NCBI RefSeq assembly: GCF_000171235.2
Contig: NZ_ABEA03000095.1
Span: forward strand, 1-58,155
Source of the DNA: Geminisphaera colitermitum TAV2
Lineage (GTDB): Bacteria; Verrucomicrobiota; Verrucomicrobiia; Opitutales; Opitutaceae
Direction of reading: 5' to 3'
Length of the DNA stretch: 58,155 nt
How positions within the stretch are numbered: the stretch's first letter is position 1; each line of letters begins with the position of its first letter. The position numbers and the translations under genes are program-made. The notes under the pieces are model-generated. The model was not told where the DNA came from. It worked only from the letters and a program-made list of their open reading frames with translations, and did no database searches. Below, one piece after another: positions 32,920 through 40,712 of this stretch.

Positions 32920-34656
32920 ATGATGTTCCCTGTTCCCCCGTTTTCTCGTATCGTTGCGTTCCACATTGCCACTGCGGCCAGCCTTGCCGCGCTGTCATCA
33001 GGCGGTGCGCCAGCACAAGCGGTGCAAGCCGTGCCGGTGCCTCCCGAAACCTTGATTCGAGTGACGGATCATGGCGCCGTGCCGGATGACAAGGGTGATG
33101 ATTCCGCCGCCGTCATGGCAGCGCTCGACGCCTGCCGTCGCGTTGAAAATCCCGTCCTGCTGTTCCCCTCCGGCGTGTATCGCTTTTCCCGTGACGCGAC
33201 GCCCGGCATCAACGTCATCACCGTGGTTGACTTCAAGCGCATCACCATCCGCGGCGAACCCGGCACCACGCTCGTCGTTTGCGACACCCAGCCCACCAAG
33301 CTGTTCGCCTTCTTCAATTGCGAGACGGTGCGTGTTTCCGGGATCGATGTGGATTGGGATCCGTTGCCATTTGCCGCCGGACGCGTGATCGCCGTTTCGG
33401 GCAACACACTTGATGTCGAGGTCATCGCTCCGCATGTCGCCCGCGCCGACACGCCGGTGCATGGCATCACGGTCTTCGATAGCGAGACGCACCTGCCGCT
33501 TCCCGCGGGACATCCGCGTTTTTATCTGCTCTCCCAGAAAAATTTCAACAAACGGGCCACCGTTCCTTCGCCCGGCGTCCTGCGCGTCGAAGTGAGCGCG
33601 AAGCCGGAGATACTGGTCGCCACCCCGAAAGGACGCAAGATGCCCGACGTGGGTGAGCATGTGCTGGTGTGCTACCGCGTGCGCGGGAGCATGGCGTTTT
33701 TCGCGCGCCATTGCGGAGATGTTGAATTTTTGGATACGCGTGTATTCGCGACCCCAGGCATGGGTTTTCAGGTCAACAACACGGAAAGCGTTGTCATGGA
33801 GCGCTGTCAGGTCACCCCGAAACCCGGCAGTGGCCGCTGGATGTCAACCACAGTGGATGCGACGCATTTCAACATGATTCGGCGCGAGGCCCGGATCATC
33901 GATTGTGTGTTTGAAAATATGGGTGACGACGGTGCCAACATGCACGGCATATATTCCCGCCTCGTGTGGCGCATCGACAACCGGCGGATCGTAATCGAGG
34001 GCGGACGCGGTGCCGGGATTTCCCCCATCCCGGACTATCGTGTGGGCGACAGGCTCGAGTTTGGCTCGGCGCAGGCGCCCATGCGTGCCGCGTTCACTGC
34101 CAGCGTCGTGGAATCCCGCTCGTTTGATGATGCCGGACAACCCCGGCATCGCGTATTACTCGACCGCGACCTGCCCCTGGAATTTGGCTCCGGCACCACC
34201 ATTGGAAACGCCTCGGAAACTCCGCGTTTCGAGATGCGAGGCTGCATCGTGCGCGGCAACCGCGGATCTGGAATCCGCGTGAAAACACGTGGGGCAATTG
34301 TCGAAAAATGTGTGTTCGAGAACAACGCGGCGCCGGGCGTCCAGATTGCATGTGACGACGACTTGCACTATGAAAGCATTGCCACCCGCGACGTCATCAT
34401 TCGCGACAATGTTTTCCGCAACTCCATCCTCCGCACCGAGGCGGGGCGCAAGAGAATCGATCCCGAAGTTCACGAAAACATTCTGATCGAAAACAACCGC
34501 TTTGAGTGGACGCGTAATGAACGGACGCCTGCGCTCATCCTGAATTCGCTCAATGGCGCGGTGGTCCGTGGCAACACATTTTCCGGTTTCAAGACCAAGC
34601 CCGTCAGCATTTCCAAAAGCCGTGGTGTGCGTGAAGAAAACAATGTGACCAAATAG
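32920..34656 (+). CDS. secreted right-handed beta-helix glycosidase-like protein
   Basis: A 578-residue protein. I start at the ATG at 32920, which gives a signal peptide (MMFPVPPFSRIVAFHIATAA); the open frame before it overlaps the AraC gene. It has a pectin-lyase-fold entry, DHGAVPDDKGDDSAAVMAAL, then coils such as CETVRVSGIDVDWDPLPFAA and RFEMRGCIVRGNRGSGIRVK. The combination resembles GH110-type alpha-galactosidases, but this is tentative. It starts module B and is followed by a C12 tract and a second, short beta-helix ORF. Confidence 0.85.
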   Translation: MMFPVPPFSRIVAFHIATAASLAALSSGGAPAQAVQAVPVPPETLIRVTDHGAVPDDKGDDSAAVMAALDACRRVENPVLLFPSGVYRFSRDATPGINVITVVDFKRITIRGEPGTTLVVCDTQPTKLFAFFNCETVRVSGIDVDWDPLPFAAGRVIAVSGNTLDVEVIAPHVARADTPVHGITVFDSETHLPLPAGHPRFYLLSQKNFNKRATVPSPGVLRVEVSAKPEILVATPKGRKMPDVGEHVLVCYRVRGSMAFFARHCGDVEFLDTRVFATPGMGFQVNNTESVVMERCQVTPKPGSGRWMSTTVDATHFNMIRREARIIDCVFENMGDDGANMHGIYSRLVWRIDNRRIVIEGGRGAGISPIPDYRVGDRLEFGSAQAPMRAAFTASVVESRSFDDAGQPRHRVLLDRDLPLEFGSGTTIGNASETPRFEMRGCIVRGNRGSGIRVKTRGAIVEKCVFENNAAPGVQIACDDDLHYESIATRDVIIRDNVFRNSILRTEAGRKRIDPEVHENILIENNRFEWTRNERTPALILNSLNGAVVRGNTFSGFKTKPVSISKSRGVREENNVTK

Positions 34657-34663
34657 CATCCCT

Positions 34664-34675
34664 CCCCCCCCCCCC
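34664..34675. repeat. C12 tract between beta-helix genes
   Basis: Twelve C on the sense strand 7 bases after the beta-helix stop and 6 bases before the next ATG. Confidence 0.9.
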
Positions 34676-34681
34676 GTCGCC

Positions 34682-34954
34682 ATGAACAAGGCCGTTTCGT
34701 TTGTCACACTTACGATTGAAGATGCATTTTGTATTGGAATTTTAATTACATCGTTTGACGGCGTCAAAGTCACGGGCAACAAAATCACCAGTACGACCAC
34801 TGCGCCGATATCCGTCTCCAACTCGCGCAACGTGACGATCAACGGAAACAAATTCACCCCACCCAGCACCATAACGAAATCCGGTGCTCCGTGTCCGCAG
34901 GTAATCATTGGCGGAGGCAACGAAACTGGAAACATCATCGTGGAAAACAAGTAA
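34682..34954 (+). CDS. short beta-helix ORF, probable gene remnant
   Basis: A 90-residue ORF whose later part, FDGVKVTGNKITSTTTAPIS followed by VSNSRNVTINGNKF, aligns with the last coils of the preceding protein (LNGAVVRGNTFSGFKTKPVS followed by ISKSRG). Too short to form a stable helix alone, so it is probably the tail of a duplicated beta-helix gene. Its first 21 bases match the start of the PEP-CTERM gene at 37158 in 18 positions. Its stop is 18 bases before the SSS transporter gene. It may be translated, but an independent function is doubtful. Confidence 0.5.
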   Translation: MNKAVSFVTLTIEDAFCIGILITSFDGVKVTGNKITSTTTAPISVSNSRNVTINGNKFTPPSTITKSGAPCPQVIIGGGNETGNIIVENK

Positions 34955-34972
34955 CGGACAGGCGGCACCGAC

Positions 34973-37009
34973 ATGCATTTCGTTGACTGGCTTGTTATCG
35001 TCATCCCGCTGCTGATTATTTTGATCATCGGCGTCATCACTCATCGCCACATGAAGAGCGTGGCGCACTTCGTCTCTGGTGGCCGGGTGGGAGGACGTTA
35101 TTTGCTGGCTGTTGCCAAGGGCGAACTACAGGCGGGGGCGGTGGTGTTTGTCGCCTTGTGGGAAATATTCGGCCAGTCGGGCTTCATTCCCACGTGGTGG
35201 GGCTGGATCACGGCCCCGGTGGGAATCGTCATGGCGATTTTCGGCTTTGTCATTTACCGGTTTCGCGAGACCAGGGCGATGACACTGGCGCAGTTTTTTG
35301 AGATGCGTTACAGTCGGAATTTTCGCTCGTTCACCGGCGTGCTTGGGTTTTTGGCAGGCATCATCAACTTCGGCATCATGCCGGCGGTTGGAGCGCGATT
35401 CATGGTGTATTTTCTGCAATTGCCTCCGGAGATCACGATACCGTTGGGGGCAGGAGTGTATTCGATTTCTACTTACATTCCGTTGATGGCGGTATTCATA
35501 GGTATCAGCCTTGTCCTTACCATTTCAGGCGGGCTGATCACGCTGATGGTCACGGATTGTGTGGAGGGGATTTTTGCCCAGTTGATGTATCTGGTGATCA
35601 TCGTCGGAGTGCTCTGCGTGGTCAACTGGTCCGAGATCGCGACTGTGCTGGGGAGCCAGCCGCCGGATCACTCCATGGTCAATCCGTTTGATGCGTGGGC
35701 GGTGCAGGATTTCAACCTGTGGTTTGTCTTGATGGGCGTGTTTCTCGGCACCTATGGAACGATGGCCTGGCAGAACTCGGGGGCTTACAATACGGCTGGT
35801 GCCACGCCTCATGAGGCTCGTATGGCGGGCCTTCTCGGGCGTTGGCGGGAACAGGGCAAGGTCGTCGTCATCGCACTGCTCGCCATCAGTGCCATGACCT
35901 ACCTGCAACATGCCGATTTTACCCAGGCATCCGCTGCGGCACGAGAATCAATCGAGGGGATAGAACAGGCACAGATACGGAAACAGATGACAATCCCGAT
36001 CGCGCTTTCCCACCTGCTGCCCATCGGGGTGAAGGGCGCGCTGTGCGCGGTGTTGTTACTCGGGATTTTCGGCGGGGACTCCACTCACCTGCATTCCTGG
36101 GGGAACATTCTCGCCCAGGACATCATCCTGCCGCGCATGAAAAAAGCCCCGACGCCAGAGCGCCACATCAAGCTTCTGCGTGGTTGCAGCATTGGGGTGG
36201 GCATTTTCGCGTTCTTGTTCGGTGTGTTTTTCCGGCAGACAGAATACATCATCATGTGGTGGCAGGTGACGACCGCAGTGTATGTTGGCGGTGCTGGCGC
36301 GGCGATCATCGGCGGTCTGTATTGGAAAAAGGGAACGACTGCCGGGGCATGGGCGGCGGTGATTTCCGGGTCGATTTTGTCCGGGGGAGGCATCCTGGCC
36401 TACAAAATCTGGGGTAACACATTTTTGTCTCAGGCCATGCAGTCAGTGGGATTGCCGGTGTCGGACTTCACGCTCAATGGCATTCAGATTTCGTTTTTCT
36501 CCACGTTGATTTCGATCGGACTTTACACAGGCATATCGCTGCTCACCTGCAGGCAGGAGTATCCGCTCGCCAAGATGCTGCATCGTGACAGTGGTGCGGA
36601 CGCCGGGATCAATGATGGCCGAAAAATGGCCATCCGCCATCCCCACCCCAAATGGACTTTTGCCCGTTTACTTGGTTTCAACGAGCATTTCACCACCGGG
36701 GACAAATGGATTACTGGCAGCCTGTTTGTGTGGGGTTTGCTTTGGTTTGGAGTCATGCTTGGCGGCACGGCGTGGAATCTTGTTGGGCAGTGGGGTTGGG
36801 TGCCTTGGATAAGGCCGTGGAGCAACGATGCGTGGCTTGGTTTCTGGCATGTGACGGCAATTGGTTTGCCCTGTGTCATCACGCTTGTCACCGGACTCTG
36901 GTTTACGTGGGGAGGCATCCGCGATATCCGGCGATTATTTCGTTCTTTGCGTGGTTATAAAATCGACGACTCCGACAACGGCACCGTCGAACAACACAAA
37001 CCTTGGTAA
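34973..37009 (+). CDS. sodium:solute symporter (SSS family)
   Basis: A 678-residue membrane protein with about 13-14 helices, starting MHFVDWLVIVIPLLIILIIG. SSS features include GGRVGGRYLLAVAKGELQAG near the N-terminus, AVGARFMVYFLQLP and QNSGAYNTAGATPHEARMAG. It would import a sugar or sugar acid with sodium; in this module, between a beta-helix enzyme and a sialidase, it is a candidate for the released sugar. The long extension past helix 13 is usual in the large SSS subgroup of Verrucomicrobia and Planctomycetes. Confidence 0.92.
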   Translation: MHFVDWLVIVIPLLIILIIGVITHRHMKSVAHFVSGGRVGGRYLLAVAKGELQAGAVVFVALWEIFGQSGFIPTWWGWITAPVGIVMAIFGFVIYRFRETRAMTLAQFFEMRYSRNFRSFTGVLGFLAGIINFGIMPAVGARFMVYFLQLPPEITIPLGAGVYSISTYIPLMAVFIGISLVLTISGGLITLMVTDCVEGIFAQLMYLVIIVGVLCVVNWSEIATVLGSQPPDHSMVNPFDAWAVQDFNLWFVLMGVFLGTYGTMAWQNSGAYNTAGATPHEARMAGLLGRWREQGKVVVIALLAISAMTYLQHADFTQASAAARESIEGIEQAQIRKQMTIPIALSHLLPIGVKGALCAVLLLGIFGGDSTHLHSWGNILAQDIILPRMKKAPTPERHIKLLRGCSIGVGIFAFLFGVFFRQTEYIIMWWQVTTAVYVGGAGAAIIGGLYWKKGTTAGAWAAVISGSILSGGGILAYKIWGNTFLSQAMQSVGLPVSDFTLNGIQISFFSTLISIGLYTGISLLTCRQEYPLAKMLHRDSGADAGINDGRKMAIRHPHPKWTFARLLGFNEHFTTGDKWITGSLFVWGLLWFGVMLGGTAWNLVGQWGWVPWIRPWSNDAWLGFWHVTAIGLPCVITLVTGLWFTWGGIRDIRRLFRSLRGYKIDDSDNGTVEQHKPW

Positions 37010-37017
37010 GCCCTTCT

Positions 37018-37044
37018 CCCCCCCCCCCCCCCCTCCCACACACA
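37018..37044. repeat. C16 tract followed by CA repeat
   Basis: Sixteen C (37018-37033) then TCCCACACACA, between the transporter and PEP-CTERM genes. This C(n) plus (CA)n order on the sense strand recurs at 581-600, 4331-4364 and 42951-42980 (there as the complement). Confidence 0.9.
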
Positions 37045-37054
37045 TACCACCCTG

Positions 37055-37093
37055 ATGTTACATTTCTTAAAGTGATGTTTACTCTTTGCTATC
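37055..37093 (+). promoter_or_regulatory. AraC-like twin site upstream of the PEP-CTERM gene
   Basis: ATGTTACATTTCT (37055) and ATGTTTACTCTTT (37075) are again 20 bases apart, with a TGCTAT box at the -10-like position. It matches the site at 32828, so both transcription units of module B are probably controlled by the AraC protein at 31873-32829. Confidence 0.6.
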
Positions 37094-37157
37094 TGCTTCA
37101 CGTCTGCGGATCGCTCTGAATCTGTCTCGCAGTCCTAACCCAAACCCAACATCCGTC

Positions 37158-38051
37158 ATGAACAAAACCGTATCGTTTACTCCACTACAAGAAAGGTTGT
37201 CCCGCAAGTTGTCCGCCATCGTCTTGGTTGCCAGCCTTGCCTTGTCCGCCTCCGTCTCCGGAGCCGACATTGTATCCGTAACGGCAGTACCATTGTTCTC
37301 TCAAGATTTTTCCGAGAGCAATACACTCGCAGATTATGTGGGAACCGGCGCGAATCAGCTCGATGGTTTTACCGGATCGGTCACACTTGGCTGGTCGGTA
37401 AGCAATGGCATCCTGACTGGTCAACGCACGGCTGGGGGAAATGGGTCTTTCGCAAAAAGTGGACTCAAAACCGACTCAGGCAATCAGGCTCTCGGTGCCG
37501 TTTATTCGTTTGATTTTGAATTGATAAGCACCGCGCTCGCCAGCGGCTCTTTCGTTACATTTGGAGCAGGCAGCGACTATGTCGTCGATGGGAATGCACC
37601 TACTGACAGTAACTCGCACAGCCGCTTTTCGATCACGCGCACAAGCGGTGGCTGGGCAATTGGCGGTCTCAGTGGAGCAACCGGAACTTCTGCCACGTAT
37701 ACAGGTAAAGAGAAGATCACATTCGTAACTAACACCAGTGACGCGGCATTTTCCTACTCAGCTCCAAGCGGGACTTCCGTTACATTATCGGCCAACACAT
37801 GGAATGTCTGGGTCGGAACGGACCTCGCGTTAAGTGGCACCTCGATGGGAGCCTCCATTGACCCCACTGGTTTCAAATTACGTTTGGGAGCAACTGGCAC
37901 CGACGCCATCAATATCACCTTGGATAATTTTTCCGTTGCCGCGTTGCACGCCACCCAGGTTCCCGAACCCGGGACGATCGCAATCATCGCCGGCATTCTT
38001 GCCATCGTCGCTGTATTCGGAAAACGGATTCACGGGCGCCGCCAATTTTAA
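37158..38051 (+). CDS. PEP-CTERM exported protein, module B
   Basis: A 297-residue protein from the ATG at 37158 (MNKTVSFTPLQERLSRKLSA). Signal peptide with hydrophobic core IVLVASLALSASVSGA. The body is a jelly-roll-like beta domain (SGADIVSVTAVPLFSQDFSE, then GFKLRLGATGTDAINITLDN). It ends PEPGTIAIIAGILAIVAVFG then KRIHGRRQF, a PEP-CTERM anchor. It lies between the transporter and a pseudopilin gene. The role could be glycan binding at the envelope; that is inference. Confidence 0.9.
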   Translation: MNKTVSFTPLQERLSRKLSAIVLVASLALSASVSGADIVSVTAVPLFSQDFSESNTLADYVGTGANQLDGFTGSVTLGWSVSNGILTGQRTAGGNGSFAKSGLKTDSGNQALGAVYSFDFELISTALASGSFVTFGAGSDYVVDGNAPTDSNSHSRFSITRTSGGWAIGGLSGATGTSATYTGKEKITFVTNTSDAAFSYSAPSGTSVTLSANTWNVWVGTDLALSGTSMGASIDPTGFKLRLGATGTDAINITLDNFSVAALHATQVPEPGTIAIIAGILAIVAVFGKRIHGRRQF

Positions 38052-38090
38052 CACATGGAACAGTAATGGACGAATCGCCGGACACCCAAA

Positions 38091-38831
38091 ATGAGAACAC
38101 TCCCCACTCCCCCGTTCTTTGCCACGGCGGACAGGCATCGTGGTTGCGATGATCGTTGTGGTTTCACGCTCATCGAACTGCTCACGGTGATTGCGATCAT
38201 CGGCATCCTTGCCGCGATCATCATCCCGACCGTTTCTTCTGTGCGCGCCCATGGACGCCGGGCCGTTTGCGTCAGCAATCTGCGCCAGATTGGCATGGCC
38301 GTGCGCATGTACTCTGACGACACGCGCGGGTTGCTCCCTCCCGTCCGTGTGACGGGGACCGGTGTGATGACTGGCTGGCCATATTACATCCAGCCCTACA
38401 TGGTCGGATCAGGCACGCCCAAAATCACAAGTTGGAAGCCCTTTGTCATCACCGGCGTGATGCGGTGTCCGGCCAACAACATCGAGGAAACGGGAGTGAA
38501 CTTGCCCGAGTGGAGTTACAAGATGAACGACAACCTGCGGACCAAGCTTTCGACCGATCCCAACGAAGCGTCCCTGCCTTTCAGCAAAGTCAATCGTCCC
38601 ACCCGCACCTTATTGATCGCCGATGGGCGCGCGCCCGGTCAATCGGGTAACACCCGCTTTGACTTCGCCAGCACGTCAAAAGAAACCGGCAGCAGCTTCG
38701 TGGGCGGGTTGACCATCGCCTATCCTCACAACGAGAAGGCCAACTGCCTCTTTGTGGACGGTCACGTCGAATCGCTCACAAACGCGACGCTGGAAAATGA
38801 CTGGGACAACTACCACCTGTATTACCGCTGA
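38091..38831 (+). CDS. pseudopilin, module B
   Basis: A 246-residue protein (MRTLPTPPFFATADRHRGCD) with the prepilin site GFTLIELLTVIAIIGILAAI after a leader of about 24 residues, the SNLRQIGMAVRMYSDD helix, and the C-terminal VDGHVESLTN motif. It is paralogous to the proteins at 15323 and 46293. It stands 39 bases after the PEP-CTERM gene and 49 bases before the sialidase gene, so all three are likely one transcript. Confidence 0.92.
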   Translation: MRTLPTPPFFATADRHRGCDDRCGFTLIELLTVIAIIGILAAIIIPTVSSVRAHGRRAVCVSNLRQIGMAVRMYSDDTRGLLPPVRVTGTGVMTGWPYYIQPYMVGSGTPKITSWKPFVITGVMRCPANNIEETGVNLPEWSYKMNDNLRTKLSTDPNEASLPFSKVNRPTRTLLIADGRAPGQSGNTRFDFASTSKETGSSFVGGLTIAYPHNEKANCLFVDGHVESLTNATLENDWDNYHLYYR

Positions 38832-38833
38832 AT

Positions 38834-38854
38834 CCCCCCCCTCTCCCCCCCCCC
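38834..38854. repeat. C8 and C10 tracts before the sialidase gene
   Basis: C8 (38834-38841) and C10 (38845-38854) lie just after the pseudopilin stop and 26 bases before the sialidase start, on the sense strand. Confidence 0.9.
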
Positions 38855-38880
38855 GCCTTGCATCCTTCGCACATCCTCTC

Positions 38881-40041
38881 ATGCAGACACAACCTGCCAC
38901 CGCGCAACTTGCCTTCCCCGTTCACGTCATCGCCCAAGCCAGTGAGGCCATGCCGCGCCGCACGGAGGCGACGCTTGTTGCCCTGAAAAACGGACGTGTT
39001 CTGGCCGCCTATGCCAACCATGTTGGACGCAGCGATAATGCCCGCTCACACATTGCGCTGCGCCAGATCGACACCGCAGGCCACTTGATCGGCAACGAGT
39101 GGATCGGCATTACTCCGCCCGGCGATGGGCTCAACGCCATGTCTCCCGCGTTGCGACGTTTGCCCGATGGACGCCTCGGAATGCTTTACAGTTTCCGCCT
39201 CGGCACGACCAAAGCCATGCGACACTTCGTGACCTCCAAAGACGAAGGCAAAACGTGGACACCTCCCGTGGTCGTTGCCAGCGGCAAGTATGTGACTGGT
39301 TGCCATGACCGCTTCACCATCCTGCAATCCGGCCGCTTCGTTGCTCCGCTTCACTGCTCCGAAAATTGGGAAGATCATTACCTCTACACACGCGTTGCGA
39401 CCTCCGACGACAACGGTCGCTCTTGGCGGGTTTCCGAACCATTGGAACTGCCTTACGTCGGCGGTCTGGGCGGTCTGGGCGATCACTGGAAGGGCGCATT
39501 TTACGAATCCGGTTGCTATGAGCCAGGCGTGGTGCAGCGGGTGGACGGCAGCCTGCTCATGACCATGCGCACGGCCATGGGCACGCAGTTTTGTTCTGAA
39601 TCTTTCGACGAAGGACTCACATGGAGCCCGTTGCGCAGTCTCGAAGTCGTCAGCCCGCAGGCACCGGCCAATCTGGTGCGCATTCCGGGCACGCCCGTGC
39701 TGCTCCTGTTGTGGAGCTCCGACTACGGAGCGACCATCGGCACAGGGGGCAACCGCCGTTGCATTTCGTGCGGGCTGAGCATGGATGATGGCAGGACATG
39801 GCCGCATCACCTGCGGCGTCATGTAATTCAGGATACAGTGAGTTCTTGGGATTACCCGTCGGTCCTCTTTCACAACGACGAACTGTGGATGAGTATTCGT
39901 TACACGGCTGGCGCGCGTTATCTCGAAAAACCCGCTTCCACGCTCCTCATGCGCATCCCCATGGCTTGGGTCATGGAGCCGCTCGCAGCTGAAAACGCCT
40001 CCACCGCGCTGACTGCAATGGCTGCGGATAGTCTGGCGTGA
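38881..40041 (+). CDS. sialidase-family exo-glycosidase (Asp-box propeller)
   Basis: A 386-residue protein from the ATG at 38881 (MQTQPATAQLAFPVHVIAQA). It has four Asp-boxes, SKDEGKTW, SDDNGRSW, SFDEGLTW and SMDDGRTW, evenly spaced as in six-bladed sialidase propellers, and a RRTEATLVALKNGRVLAAY start with the first-strand Arg. No signal peptide is clear, so it may act inside the cell on imported oligosaccharides. A sialidase role fits the NanA-type lyase and YhcH downstream; other BNR-repeat hydrolases are possible. Confidence 0.85.
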   Translation: MQTQPATAQLAFPVHVIAQASEAMPRRTEATLVALKNGRVLAAYANHVGRSDNARSHIALRQIDTAGHLIGNEWIGITPPGDGLNAMSPALRRLPDGRLGMLYSFRLGTTKAMRHFVTSKDEGKTWTPPVVVASGKYVTGCHDRFTILQSGRFVAPLHCSENWEDHYLYTRVATSDDNGRSWRVSEPLELPYVGGLGGLGDHWKGAFYESGCYEPGVVQRVDGSLLMTMRTAMGTQFCSESFDEGLTWSPLRSLEVVSPQAPANLVRIPGTPVLLLLWSSDYGATIGTGGNRRCISCGLSMDDGRTWPHHLRRHVIQDTVSSWDYPSVLFHNDELWMSIRYTAGARYLEKPASTLLMRIPMAWVMEPLAAENASTALTAMAADSLA

Positions 40042-40051
40042 GTTGCCCCCT

Positions 40052-40071
40052 CCCCCCCCCCCCCCCCCCCC
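40052..40071. repeat. C20 tract between convergent genes
   Basis: Twenty C, the longest homopolymer in the window, 10 bases after the sialidase stop and 18 bases before the stop of the convergent isomerase gene. Confidence 0.95.
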
Positions 40072-40089
40072 GCCCTTCCGCCGTTCCAA

Positions 40090-40686
40090 TCAACGCTCAA
40101 AAAACAGCCGGACTTGCGCGGGTTCGTCTTCGAGCAGTTGCGGGTGACGACCGACCGCAGGGTTGAGGAAAAAATTATCGTGGAGGTCATCGTTGGCGGT
40201 GCTGACTTCGCCAATGATGCACTCGTCGCTGGTCGGCCAGAAGGCGTGCCAGATGCCGGGCATGAGCGTCACGCGGTGACCTGCCGGGAGAACAAGAAGC
40301 CGGCCCGGCGGCAGTGTGAACGGCGAGCCGTTGACGGAAACGACGAGTGGAGCGCCGCCATCACCGGGCGTGGCATGATCTGAGTGATTCGCGGGAGGAC
40401 GCCGCGCGGAGAGCGCCAGAGTGAGTTCGCCAGCACGACAGATGATGTCCTCTTTTTTCTTCGCGTGTGTATGCCACGGCGTCGTCTGGTCGCGACGGGC
40501 GTACATCAGTTTTTCGCAATACTCAGGTTCGTTCGCGAGGTTGATGAGCGTGAGGCCGTAACGGTCAAAATTGCCCAGCCCGAAGTCGGTGATGTCCCAG
40601 CATGGGCAGGGCGGAAGTGCCCAGTGGTGTCGCGCAAAACAAGTCGTGGCGTCGCGCCATGCGCGGTTGATTTGAGAGCGGTTCAT
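40090..40686 (-). CDS. D-lyxose/D-mannose isomerase-type cupin
   Basis: A 198-residue protein from the ATG at 40686 (MNRSQINRAWRDATTCFARH). WDITDFGLGNFDRYGLTLIN, the metal site TPWHTHAKKKEDIICRAGEL (His, His, Glu), VTLMPGIWHAFWPTSDECII and IGEVSTANDD match D-lyxose ketol-isomerases, which also interconvert D-mannose and D-fructose. In this cluster, next to a NanA-type lyase, mannose is the more likely substrate. It follows the FAD oxidoreductase gene by 26 bases. Confidence 0.88.
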   Translation of the reverse strand: MNRSQINRAWRDATTCFARHHWALPPCPCWDITDFGLGNFDRYGLTLINLANEPEYCEKLMYARRDQTTPWHTHAKKKEDIICRAGELTLALSARRPPANHSDHATPGDGGAPLVVSVNGSPFTLPPGRLLVLPAGHRVTLMPGIWHAFWPTSDECIIGEVSTANDDLHDNFFLNPAVGRHPQLLEDEPAQVRLFFER

Positions 40687-40712
40687 GTTTCGAAATTGTT
40701 TTTTGGATACGC

